Shown here: positions 35,840 through 46,125 of the stretch, one piece after another | Position numbering within the stretch: the first letter of the stretch is position 1 | Layout of the letters: every line of letters begins with the position of its first letter | Origin: Zea mays | Taxonomy: Eukaryota > Streptophyta > Magnoliopsida > Poales > Poaceae | DNA length: 64,000 nt | Direction: 5' to 3' | NCBI RefSeq assembly: GCF_902167145.1 | Contig: NC_050105.1 | Coordinates: 137,129,988 to 137,193,987 of the forward strand | Notes under the pieces: model-generated | What the model was told of the DNA's origin: nothing | Database searches by the model: none | What the model saw: only the letters and a program-made list of their open reading frames with translations | Position numbers and translations under genes: made by a program

Positions 35840-35987
35840 CACCCCATGACCGTCATCACATGAGCAGGCCGTGGTGCGCCTGCAAGCCACAGTGCGTGGC
35901 TTCCTTGTTAGGCGGGCGGTGCGGAAGCTGCACTTGCTGATCAGCTCATCGCTGCACCAACTCGCAGCCTGCGCATCCAACCACTAG

Positions 35988-36349
35988 GTCTCGTCTATAC
36001 TTTTTGAACCCCCTGTAGAAGTCGAGATCTGGGTATGCAGCCCCCCTGCACGGCCAAAGAGGGTCGTCTCCCTCATTCGGGCAACTGCCTTGGTGCTGGA
36101 CAGACCCAAGGACTGGTTCCTCCTTCACCTTTCATCCAACGTGAAGTCCGCAGTTCAGCTCTTTCCTTGAGATCCAGGAGGACAAGAGGACATAGCTGCA
36201 GTTCAAATTTATATTTTAGTTTCACAATTATTTTGTATTTTCGTCTTAAATAATAAAGGTAAGCCGAGATGTAAAAGGCTTAACCTTAAGTCGTGTCAGG
36301 TAAGTCTATGGCAGCTCGAGGACGAGCTGGTCCTCAAGGGAGGGGGAGA
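35988..36349 (+). other. Element D 3' internal region and polypurine tract
   Basis: No open gene of note. Immediately before the LTR the sequence could encode QLEDELVLKGGGDVMG, resembling the C-terminal QLEDELF..GGRDVM ending of chromovirus (Reina/Tekay type) Gypsy pol proteins, known from memory. The purine tract aagggagggggaga is 36336-36349. Confidence 0.5.
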
Positions 36350-36733
36350 TGTCATGGGCATAATAGGGAGCGAGAGGCAACAACCAGGCTGGGATAAGGC
36401 TAGAGAATAAGATTGAGATGAGCTGGGATAAGGTTAGAGAATAAGATTGAAATGAGAGAATTGTGGAGAGTTGGTTAGCATCAGATAAGTCCAAGAAAGT
36501 AGGAGTTAGTTGGGAGTTTGTAGGAGAAGTTGGTTAGCCATAGGGCTATTTATAAGCCGCATGGCAGCGGGGAATAAATCAAGCAAGATCATTATCAAAC
36601 CAATCTCTCTCTCTCTCTCTTGCAATGACCCTCTCAAGCGCCTAGGGCTGCTACCCTAGAACCAAGCCTGCGGCAAAGGGGTATAACCTCGCCGGAGAAG
36701 ACAGCTATCCCCATGGACCGAAGGTCCATGACA
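36350..36733 (+). repeat. Element D right LTR
   Basis: 384 bp, TGTCAT...ATGACA, with a CT/GA microsatellite near 36606-36620 and a TATA-like tatttataag near 36548. It serves as the reference for the two left arms. Confidence 0.85.
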
Positions 36734-36738
36734 CGTAC

Positions 36739-37385
36739 ATACATGTTCGTTGTCCAAGAAGGACACGACGAAGACCTGCGCATCTGGAGGCGACATAGGT
36801 AGTATACGCTAGATATATAGGAAGAGAGCACGCAAGTGGAGAAAGAAGCCCAGCCAGAGCAGCTCCAAACCCACACTCACCCGCACCACTTGTCAATCCG
36901 TGAAGGGCAAGAGAATGCGAGTGTGTTCCCAGCCCTGGACCCGCCGAAGCGACACAACACCACCACCAACTGCGTAGCATATGCCGACTGCTGCCACGCT
37001 ACGAGCATTGGTTGTCCAATATTTCAGACCTGGACTCCTCTCGCCAAGATAACCTAAGCGTGGTAGGCACCACCATGTCCTCCTCGACGGCACGCATGGA
37101 GAAAGGCCAGGAGCATGACCGACTCGCCCCGTATCCGCGTCGACGAGCGTCGGTCGGCTCGTGGCTGCGACTGTGGGCAGGGGCAGCAGGTTGGGGAGGA
37201 AGAACAGGACGAAGGCCAAGAAGACGAACGGGACGTCCGGCGACGGTGAAAACGATGGTGCGCGCATGATGTGAAACGTCCTCGTGGACGTGCAATAGCC
37301 AATGCGCGAGTCGGTGTCGGGGTTGGCGTTGGATGAATATGGGGAGGATGCACATGCTCCTACGCCCTCTGCCGAGAATGGAGTG
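36739..37385. other. Pre-insertion block, part 2
   Basis: GC-rich DNA between D and E. A minus-strand frame (from inside E at 37414 to 36893) could encode a hydrophobic stretch (FVFLAFVLFFLPNLL), but it starts inside the LTR of E and matches nothing I recognise. I do not call a gene. Confidence 0.4.
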
Positions 37386-38046
37386 TGTTGACACCTTTTT
37401 CGGGCGCCAAACACTCAATAAGAACCGACGACGGTGCTCTCTGCACAGGCGCGGACGGTCCGCGACCAGGGGCCGGACGGTCCGCGACCTGGCGCAGGGG
37501 CTGGCGTTCTCTGCCTGATGGCCGGATGGTTCGCGCCCTAGGGCCGGACGGTCCGCGCGTGCGCAGGGGCGGCGGAGGATCGTCGGTGGCGCCTGGATCT
37601 CGCTCCCGGAAGGGACCCTGTCGGGGAGGAGAGATCCTAGGTGGTGTCTAGGCTCGGTATGCCGACCTAGACTCCTCTAATCGACATAGTGTCGAAGAGA
37701 AGCGGAGGATTTGGGGATTGGAATACTAAACTAGGGCTAAACTAGAACTAGACTAGCACTACTAATGCATAAGGTAAAAATGAGTAATAAACAGGATTTG
37801 ATCGATTGTTGGGGGTTCAATCGGCCGTAGCCCTTCATCTATATAAAGGGGGAGGTCTGGATCCGCTTCAAACTGATTTTCGAGTTAATCCCGCGGTTTT
37901 AGGTAACAAATCCCGCGAGAAACTAGGAACCCTAACTGACTCTGCGCACGCGCGGACCGTCCGCGCCACCACCGTGGACTATCCGGACCGCGGACCATCC
38001 GGCCTCAGGGCCGGACTGTCCGCGCTGCTCTTTTTGGTCTCCAACA
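37386..38046 (-). repeat. Element E 3' LTR
   Basis: 661 bp. Contains several GGACGGTCCGCG palindromes at 37450-37560 and 37955-38030. It holds about 36 bp of palindromic sequence near 37980-38015 absent from the other LTR. Confidence 0.85.
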
Positions 38047-38207
38047 TATGCCCCCTGCCTTTTGGTGAAGGTTTACGAACCAAAAGCATATGAACTAAAC
38101 CTGATGTAAGTCACCGGTTTTTCAATATGGAGATCATTCAATAAAGCACCAATATAAAGGCCGTTTCAGATTGTATCTTTCTCGGCCATGACCATTTGAT
38201 CAATGGA

Positions 38208-40923
38208 TCAAAAGGAATAGAATGGAGGTGCCCCCCAGTCTGGATAGACAAAGGGACTATACATGTACCATGGATTCATCATCGTACCATTCCATGTTTG
38301 AACAGGATAATATACCGACGATGTGTAAACAGGTGGAAAGTACCCTGGTCTCATAGGATGAATAGGCGATGCTTGTTGTGTCGCCTTTTGGGCCGTTTTG
38401 TTTAATCGTTTCGTTTTAGCAGGTGACCGAGGTTTCTTCGTTGACCGATCACGTAGAACGGTCTTCTTGCTAGTATTCTTGGAGAGCAACTGATCAAAAG
38501 TAGGGTCAGCTTTGATCAGCCGACCATATGTGTTTTCCCATTGCGTCTCTTTCCCTTTTAAAGCTTTGTGTGGAGGCTGACACCTTTGGCCATAGGCGGA
38601 TTGTCCGGCAGAGTTAGCCGGACCGTCCGCACGTAGGTGCCAGATCGTCCATGATGCTCAGGACAGGCTGTCGTGCTTGACTCATTAATTGTGCCTGCCC
38701 CCCGGTGCCTCCGGACTTTTTAGCCTTATCGTCCGGAGCCTTTTGAACAATCTCCTTTTGTGATATATTTGACATGCGAGGATTGCTAATGATGATGTCT
38801 TTGCTTTTGCCTTTATCGGCCATTTCGGGCCAAACTAAGATCTTTTTGCATGCGACATCTATTGTATTAATAGGAAATGGCTGTGTGTCCACTTGCATTT
38901 CCTGAAAAGCCAATCGGCCCTCATTTATGGCCGATTGTACCTGTCGACGAAAAACATTACAGTCATTGGTGGCATGAGAAAAAGAATTATGCCACTTACA
39001 ATAAGCATGTCTCTTTAATTCATCTATAGGAGGGATAGTATGAGTTAATTTAATGTTGCCATTTTTAAGTAGCTCATTAAATATCTTATCGCATTTGGCA
39101 ACATTAAAGGTAAATTTAATCTCTTCTTGCCGATTCTTTTGAACCGGTTGTAAGGAAGAACATGCTGAAGATTTGGCCTTTGTTGGCCAAATAAACTCAG
39201 CGGTATATACATCTGCGGATTCATCATCTGAACTATCACGCTCTATTAGATGTATAGTACGGGCGGCCGATTTTGATGTCTCTTTAAATCGGCTTTCACA
39301 GGCTAAAGCCCGCTGATGTAGCTGGGCTATCGAAAAGAACTGGGTCCCATCTAATTTGTCTCTTAAGTAGGATAGCAACCCATTAAAAGCTAACCCTGCT
39401 AGCTCTTTGTCTGCGACATGGATCCGAAAGCATCGGTTTCTAGTGTCCCGGAACCTCCGGATATAATCATTAACCGTTTCTTCGCGTCCTTGTCGAACTG
39501 AAGCTAAGTCAGCTAGTCCTTATTCATATTCCTCGGCAAAGAAATGTTCATGAAATTTACTTTCTAACTCATTCTAGGAATTAATGGAATTATGAGGCAG
39601 GGCGGCGTACCATGCAAAAGCGGTACCAGTAAGGGATAGAGAAAATAACCGAACACGAAATGCTTCTCCATCGGCCAATTCACCTAGGTGTGCTAGGAAC
39701 TGGCCTATGTGTTCGTGTGTGCTTCTCCCATTCTCACCAGAAAACTTAGAAAATTCTAGTATCCTTGCCCCTTGTGGATATGGGACAATGTCAAACCGGT
39801 GATTATACGGCTTTTGGTATGATTGCCCTACTATGGCTACACTAACTTTGAACTTATATCGAAATAGTTCAGTCATCTCTTCCCTAATTTTTTCCATTGC
39901 ACCCGGTGGCAGACCACCAGATCCTGGGCTGTGGGGCTCATTTGGTCGGGTATTAGTATACCGACCTTCTTGCCATGACCGATCGATAGTGTTGATCGGT
40001 CTGTGGTTGTATGGTACGTTATGGTTTAAATATGTAGAGGGCGAAACATACTGCTGCTGTGGTGTGTAATAATTTGGTGCATGGTGTGCAACAACAGGTT
40101 CTGCGTATGCGTATCCAGTTTGTCCGGTGGTAAATCCGAACTGACCGGTTGCGTTCGCCATTATCGGGACGCCATGTGGTAGTCCTGGTGCGGGCCTGGA
40201 CTGTCTGGCAGGGAAAGCCGGACGGTCCGCGTAAGGGCCGGACGGTCCGGGCAGAAGCTCGGACGGTCCGACCGCGTCCAGGGTCACCGATCTGCCAAGC
40301 AGGGACGGCGGTGGTCCTAGGGCGGCCCCAGACTGTCCGACAGAGCAAGCCGGATGGTCTGCATATGGGCCGGACGGTCCGGGCAGAAGCTCGGACGATC
40401 CAACCGTGTTCAGGGGCGCCGATCTGCCAAGCAGGGATGGCGGTGGTGGTACTTGCCCTGTATATGAGTTCATCGGCATACCATATAATGGCTGGGGCTG
40501 CAAATCCCCACTTGTTGCCGATGTATTAGACATAGATATCCTGTTACTAGTCTCATATGATGGAAAACTAGGAGCAACAGACTTCTCCAACGTACGTGTT
40601 AATTTTCTAATTGACTCTTCTAACCCTACAATCTGTTGTTTCATTTGATCCTGCTGCTGATCTACATAATATTTAATAGATTGGATATCGTCGGGTTTAC
40701 TTACGTTGGGGACTTGAAGCGAAGATAGAAGAGATGTAACGTCGGTCTCTCCATGTTTGATAACCTTCTGGTGGCGATCCACCGTGTATTGCGACAAGAA
40801 TTTCTCCTTCGCTTGGCGCATGTAGTCCTCGTATTGCTGTTGCTCATCGGCTGTTAGATTTTCGACAGCCGTCTTCAGGATATTATCTGGGGAGATATCG
40901 GTGTGATCTTTAGAACCGGCCAT
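38208..40923 (-). pseudogene. gag: Element E gag, broken
   Basis: ATG at 40923. First part to 39574: helical N terminus, a proline-rich middle containing two long repeats (each with PSLLGRS ... SELLPGPSGPYAD), then the Gypsy gag core (ILEFSKFSGENGRSTHEHIG, FAWYAALPHNSI). A TAG at 39574-39576, most likely a Trp TGG-to-TAG change, and a TAA about 55 bp later interrupt it; the frame continues at 39378-38614 (AYCKWHNSFSHATNDCNVFR). A tyrosine/proline-rich tail in a shifted frame (38489-38208) is probably the C terminus. No enzyme domain follows. GGACGGTCCG palindromes are embedded in the coding sequence near 40200-40400. Confidence 0.75.
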
Positions 40924-40959
40924 TTGAGGGCCTGATTTTTAGTAGATTTAAACACCTGT

Positions 40960-40976
40960 CCCCAGCGGAGTCGCCA
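40960..40976 (-). other. Primer-binding site, element E
   Basis: Minus strand TGGCGACTCCGCTGGGG close to the LTR edge; a tRNA other than initiator Met, as in many plant Gypsy elements. The tRNA was not identified. Confidence 0.5.
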
Positions 40977-40983
40977 AAAAGTA

Positions 40984-41608
40984 TGTTGACACCTTTTTCG
41001 GGCGCCAAACACTCAATAAGAACGGCGGCGGTGCTCTCTGCACAGGCGCGGACGGTCCGCGGCCAGGGGCCGGACGATCCGCGACCTGGCGCAGGGGCTG
41101 GCGTTCCCTGCCTGACGACCGGACGGTCCGCGCCCTAGGGCCAGACGGTCCACGCGTGCGCAGGGGCGGCGGAGGATCGCTAGCGGCGCCTGGATCTCAC
41201 TCCCGGGAGGGACCCCGTCGGGGAGGAGAGATCCTAGGTGGTGTCTAGGCTCGGTATGCCGACCTAGACTCCTGTAATCGACGTAGAGTTGAAGAGAAGC
41301 GGAGGATTTGGGGATTGGAATACTAAACTAGGGCTAAACTAGAACTAGACTAGCACTACTCCTAATGCATAAGGTAAAAACGAGTAATAAACTGGATTTG
41401 ATCGATTGTTGGGGGTTCAATCGGCCGTAGACCTTCATTTATATAAAGGGGAGGTCTGGATCCGCTTCAAACTGATTTCCGAGTTATTCCCGCGGTTTTT
41501 GGTAACAAATCCCGCGAGAAACTATAAACTCTAACTAACTCTGCACACGCGCGGACCGTCCGCGCCACCACCGCGGACTGTCCGCGCTGCTCTTTTTGGT
41601 CTCCAACA
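40984..41608 (-). repeat. Element E 5' LTR
   Basis: 625 bp partner of 37386-38046 with scattered substitutions and one 36-bp difference in the palindrome region. Confidence 0.85.
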
Positions 41609-41613
41609 GAGTG

Positions 41614-42211
41614 GCACAGAGGTGGAGGCACAAGGGAAGAAAGAAAACAAGTAAAATGACGAACGAGCTGGTGGCATCTGAGGCGAGAACCATCATTATC
41701 GTGCGGAGGTATAGATGACAAAATGAGCCGTGTCTGGCGAGCCTGCCTGAGGCGCGACCCATTTAATAGTGCTTGGGTCAACCCAACACGAGCGTCGTGC
41801 GGTGCTTGGCCTGTAGCCTCGGGCCATAGTGCTGGTCCGTCCCGATACGGTTATTTTTTATTTTACAAAAAATCATATATATATATATAATTTATATTTA
41901 ATATTATAAACACTTGAACATGTTGTTCAATTGGTTAGACAACTTTGTTTAGTATTTCTCACCCTTCTTTCATTAGGGTGTGAATTCGAATCCCATATCC
42001 TGCACCACATTTTAACACTTTTAACACTTTACGCTGAGTTGGTTTGAAAGAAATATAGAGACGTTTTTTGTAAAAGAATGACGCAGTATATAAAAGTGTA
42101 GTGAAGTGAGCGCTTGAAGCAGAAGGTTACAGCGGGCGTCCAAACATCCTGGGCTACTGATCGACGTCGTCGCCATAGCCAGCCACGGTGGCGCACTTTC
42201 CACGTACGTCA
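41614..42211. other. Pre-insertion block, part 3, with tRNA-like stretch
   Basis: No gene. An AT dinucleotide run lies near 41875-41890. At about 41928-41992 the sequence has an A-box-like tggttagac and a B-box-like gaattcgaatcc, as in a tRNA-derived SINE or tRNA relic; it does not fold into a tRNA that I can confirm. Confidence 0.35.
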
Positions 42212-42360
42212 GCCACCAAATGCTGAACCACCAGCTGCTGCTATGGATTGTGAGGCCACATTGCAGATCGGGTAAGTATAGGTTACGATCGATGGAATTC
42301 GAAGCAACTAATTAATAAAAATGCCGCACGTTCAGTATGCCAAACCATGCGTCAAACTTT
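42212..42360 (+). repeat. Gene 3' flank, copy 2, second half
   Basis: Matches 2819-2890 (gccaccaaatgctgaacc...) and 3108-3182 (gatcgatggaattcg...aaact) with few differences. Copy 1 has about 220 extra bases between those two parts. Confidence 0.8.
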
Positions 42361-42376
42361 ATATATAATGGTGATA

Positions 42377-43054
42377 TACTACCGAAATCGCGTTTTTTGC
42401 CGAGTGTCTAAAACACTCGGCAAAAACCATTTTACACTTGGTAAAAAATATCCGGCAAATATTTTATCGGTAAAAGGTCCTTTAATGAGTATTTTTTTGA
42501 CACTCGGCAAATTAAGAATCGAAAAAACTCAAAAAACACTAAAACATTTTTTTAAATTATAGGAACAAGTCTCCAACCACTATTTATTACCATACTCATG
42601 GTTCTATCATTTTCACTATTATTTTTGAATCAAATTTATATGTTTTGTGAATAGTGAGATTCGAAATTCGCAACATCTCTTTCGCGTATACCATCCTCTA
42701 CCACTACACTATTACATAAATTATGTCTATATTACGTTTTCATTCCTCATGTACTATAACAAACCGAGAGTAATTTGATTATTTAAGGCACTAAATGAAT
42801 TCATTTCAAAATATGACCATCTATAAAGTTGTATGACTTTTTGAGATCTACAAGTTTTATTTTGATAGTTTCTACATCCGAGGCCGTTTACAAAATTTGA
42901 ATTTCAAATTTGAAAACTTCACATGAATTTTTCAATGGTAAGATGATTTCAAATAAAAAATTGTCAATTACAAAGTTTCATTACATTTCAAGAACTACAA
43001 CTTTTATTTTGGTGGTTTTTCCATCCGAGATAATTTGAAAAATTCAAACATAGT
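42377..43054 (+). mobile_element. CACTA-like DNA transposon end, truncated by element F
   Basis: Starts tactaccgaaatcgcg, close to CACTACCG-type CACTA termini, and carries subterminal repeats of TTTGCCGAGTGT and ACACTCGGCAAA in both orientations (42397-42425, 42500-42515). The following AT-rich DNA with repeated ctacaactttattttgg-type phrases is typical of noncoding parts of such elements. Element F inserts at 43055. No transposase is seen. Confidence 0.5.
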
Positions 43055-44704
43055 TGTCGGCGTTTCGAGACCGGGGGGTCCCTGAGCCGACGAGTGAAGT
43101 GTCGCCGCGTGCCCCAGCCCAGATGGGTCGACGCGAGGCCGAGCGCGAAGGGGGGAAAAGCGAGGTGGCCGGAGATGGGCGTGAGAGAGGTGGAAATCCC
43201 GCGGCCTTCGTGTTCGTCCCGCGCCCAGGTCGGGTGCGCTTGCAGTAGGGGGTTACAAGCGTCCACACGGGAGAAGGAGCGAGCGGCCTCACGCGAGCGC
43301 CCGTCTCGTCCTCGTCCCCACGCGGCCAACCCCCTCTAAGAGGGCCCTGGTCCTTCCTTTTATAGGCATAAGGAGAGGATCCAGGTGTACAATGGAGGGT
43401 GTAGCAGAGTGCTACGTGTCTAGCGGAGGAGAGCTAGCGCCCTAAGTACACGCCATCGTGGCGGCCGGAGAGATTTTGACGCCCGGTGTGTGATGTCGTG
43501 GCCGTCGGAGGAGCGCTGGAGCCTGGAGGAGGGACAGCTGTCGGGGCCGTCGAGTCCTTGCTGACGTCCTCTTGCTTCCGTAAGGGGGCCGAGAGCCGCC
43601 ATCGTCAGGGAGCGTGCGGGACGCCATCATCGCCTATCTGGCGGAGCGAGCCAGATGGGACGCCGGTCTTGTTCCCCGTAGCCTGAGTCAGCTTGGAGTA
43701 GGGTAATGATGGCGCCTCCTGTTGACGTGGCCGGTCCGCGCCCTAGGTTGGGCGATGCGGAGGCTCCTCCGAGGTCGAGGTCGAGTCCGTCTTCCGTGGC
43801 CGAGGCCGAGTCCGAGCCCCTGGGTCGGGCGAGGCGGAGTTCGTCCTCTTCTGGGGCTGAGCCCAAGTCCGAGCCCTGGGTCGGGCGGAGCGGAGTTCGC
43901 CGTCTTCCGGGGCTTAGCCCGAGTCCGAGCCCTGGGCGGAGCGGAGTTCGCCGTCTTCCGGGGCTTAGCCCGAGTCCGAGCCCTAGGTCGGGCGGAGCGG
44001 AGTTCGCCGTCTTCCGGGGCTTAGCCCGAGTCCGAGCCCTGGGTCGGGCAGAGCGGAGTTCGCCGTCTTCCGGGGCTTAGCCCGAGTCCGAGCCCTGGGT
44101 CGGGCGGAGCGGAGTTCGCCGTCTTCCGGGGCTTAGCCCGAGTCCGAGCCCTGGGTCGGGCGAAGCGGAGTTCGCCGTCTTCCGGGGCTTAGCCCGAGTC
44201 CGAGCCCTGGGTCGGGCGGAGCAGAGTTTCCCATGGTGTGCGGCCGGGCCCGACTGCCTGTCAGCCTTACTCTGTCAAGTGGCACCACAGTCGGAGCGGC
44301 GCAGGCGGCGCTGTCTTTCTATCAGACTGGTCAGTGGAGCGGCGAAGTGACGGCGGTCACTTCGGCTCTGTCAGCTGAGGGGCGCGCGTCAGGATAAAGG
44401 TGTCAGGCCACCTTTGCATTAAATGCTCCTGCGATTTGGTCGGGGTTGCTTCTTGGCGAAGACAGGGCCTCGGGCGAGCCGGGAACGTATTCGCCGCTGG
44501 AGGGGGGCCTCGGGCGAGGCGGAGATCCTCCGGGGTCAGCTGCCCTTATCCGAGGCTAGGCTCGGGCGAGGCGTGATCGAGTCCTTCGAATGGACTGATC
44601 CCTGACTTGATCGCACCCATCAGGCCTTTGCAGCTTTATGCTGATGGGGGTTACCAGCTGAGAATTAGGAGCCTTGAGGGTACCCCTAATTATGGTCCCC
44701 AACA
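43055..44704 (-). repeat. Element F 3' LTR
   Basis: 1,650 bp, TATA box on the minus strand at 43358-43364 (cctataaaagg). The first 77 bases match the start of the other LTR at 63924-64000 with one difference. The purine tract (minus strand gctcgggggctac) is 44705-44717. Confidence 0.85.
43861..44232 (+). repeat. 56-bp minisatellite inside element F LTR
   Basis: About six copies of a 56-bp unit (cccgagtccgagccctgg ... cggggcttag) plus a partial one; one unit is shortened by about 5 bp (gggcggagcgg in place of gggtcgggcggagcgg). Copies differ by single bases. Confidence 0.9.
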
Positions 44705-44717
44705 GTAGCCCCCGAGC

Positions 44718-45980
44718 CTCGAAGGGAGTGTTAGCACTCGCTTGGAGGCTTTCGTCGTACTTTTTTGCAAGGGGACCAGCCTTTCTCGGTTGCGTTTTTG
44801 TTCCGGTGGGTGCGCGCGAGCGCACCCGCCGGGTGTAGCCCCCGAGGCCTCGGAGGAGTGGTTTGACTCCTCCGAGGTCTTAATGCCTCGCGCAATGCTT
44901 CGACCGGTCTGGTCGTTCCCTCATGCGAGTTGGCCGTAGCCCGGGTGTACGGTCGGGTCCCAAGTTCTCGGGCTGGTATGTTGACGCTGTCAACGGTTTG
45001 GCCGGAGCCGGGTTTGCGAGAGCAGCCCCCGAGCCTCTGCACAGGGCGAGAGGGCGATCAGGGACAAACTCGACTTTTTTATATACGCCCCTGCGTCGCC
45101 TTTCCGCAAGGAGGAGGGGGAGAGCGCCATGTTGCCCTCGGTGGGCGCCGAACATGGTGTCTCCGGTGAGCTGCAAGCGGGTGATCCGAGCGGACGCCCG
45201 TGCCCGTTAGGGGTCGGCTAGGGGCCCAAAGGCACGCCCAAAAGTACCTGCGGGTGATCTGCCGGACCTGGACCCCTGGCGACGGGGTCCGAGGGCTCGA
45301 TGCCTCCCTCTGATGGGATTCTGTTACAAGATCGTTCCCGCTGGTCTCGGAAATGTCCTAGGGTACCTCGGGAGCGCAGCCCGAGCCTTGGTTATGTATC
45401 GAACGTACCCATGGTCATCCCTCGCTCTGTATCTGAGGCGGCTGTGAACCCTTCGGGGGCCAGCCTTCGAACCCCTGATTAGTAGTGGGCGCAGAGCCCG
45501 AGTAGCCTGAGGCGGTCGTTGAACCCTTCCGAGGGGCCGGCCTTCGAACCTCTGACCAGTAGTGGGTGTGGAGCCCACGTGCTCTGAGGCGGCTGTTGAA
45601 CCCTTCCGAGGGGCCAGCCTTCGAACCTCTGATCAGTAGAGAGGCTCAAAGCCTGGTTCCTTCACAGGGAAGGATCCTTTTCGGGGTATCCCCCTTTCCC
45701 GGTCCCTGTTGCAAGAGAGAGAAAGAGGAAAAAGGGATACGAAATTGAACGACGCGGCGTACCTTTTTTTTGACGCGGTCATTATGGCGGAGGCGAAGCG
45801 TCGCTCGCTTCTCCTGCCAGAGGCGCCGCCTGTCCCGCCGCGGAGTCAATGCGACGGGGCGAGTGGTTCACGGGGTAGCCGTTGCGCGTGCGCGAGCCAT
45901 TCGAGGAACGGCTGTTTCGCTTCGTGTTTTTGAATCCCGCGGCCGGTCCGGGCAAAACGTTGAACCGGTCTCGCCTTGGC
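44718..45980. other. Element F untranslated region between 3' LTR and antisense gene
   Basis: GC-rich with two to three imperfect repeats of about 90 bp at 45425-45650 (each with ctgaggcgg, gttgaacccttc, ggggcc, cttcgaacctctga). No credible gene. Confidence 0.6.
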
Positions 45981-45981
45981 C

Positions 45982-45990
45982 TTTATATAC
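45982..45990 (+). promoter_or_regulatory. Candidate TATA box for antisense gene of F
   Basis: tttatatac on the plus strand, about 137 bp before the ATG at 46126. Position and base context fit a TATA box; no transcript evidence. Confidence 0.4.
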
Positions 45991-46125
45991 TCGGGGGAGG
46001 GTCTGGCGATGGTTCTTTGCTCCGCTTCCTGCTTCCCTCTTAGGTTTTCGCAACCCGAGAGACTTAGCCAGAGAAAAAGAAACCGCCCACCCCGTCCTTC
46101 GCGCCGCCACCCCTTCTGCTCGGTG

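Larger units (their letters stand above)
26450..35987 (+). pseudogene. Element D internal frame with IQ-like motifs, split by element C
   Basis: The frame opens with the ATG at 26450 (overlapping the LTR end), runs to the target site of C at 26759, and continues in the same frame at 35845. Order: Ser/Pro/Ala-rich segment, a charged helix (FTRLEEKWDQFVVMFHRYK), an IQ-like motif (AAVRLQAAAGGFLTRRQVQ), then after C a TGA (35847-35849) and a second IQ-like motif (AVVRLQATVRGFLVRRAVRK) ending at TAG 35985-35987. IQ motifs of the form [IVL]QxxxRGxxxR bind calmodulin in known families; whether these do is unknown. It may be a degenerate chromovirus gag. No known enzyme domain is seen. Confidence 0.55.
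25732..36733 (+). mobile_element. Element D: short non-autonomous LTR element with head-to-head left LTRs
   Basis: Outer element, about 1.9 kb without nested element C (26760-35839). Right LTR 36350-36733 (384 bp, TGTCAT...ATGACA). On the left an LTR in inverted orientation (25732-26104) abuts a direct LTR (26105-26455). A primer-binding site and one proline-rich reading frame follow, then a polypurine tract. Flanks read catac (25727-25731) and cgtac (36734-36738), a target duplication with one difference that a CpG transition would explain. No protease, reverse transcriptase or integrase is present. Confidence 0.75.
37386..41608 (-). mobile_element. Element E: gag-only Gypsy-type LTR retrotransposon
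   Basis: 4,223 bp, target duplication gagtg at 37381-37385 and 41609-41613. 3' LTR 37386-38046 (661 bp), 5' LTR 40984-41608 (625 bp), ends TGTTG...CAACA. The inside holds a broken gag but no protease, reverse transcriptase, RNase H or integrase, so it is non-autonomous. LTRs carry repeated CGGACGGTCCGCG palindromes. Confidence 0.85.

Noticed and set aside
36893..37414. Minus-strand frame with a hydrophobic segment
   Set aside because: It starts inside the LTR of element E, so it cannot be an original gene; no family recognised.
37842..37852. tatataaagg as a promoter in the LTR of E
   Set aside because: On the plus strand it is antisense to the element; the minus-strand reading is weaker, so neither is called.
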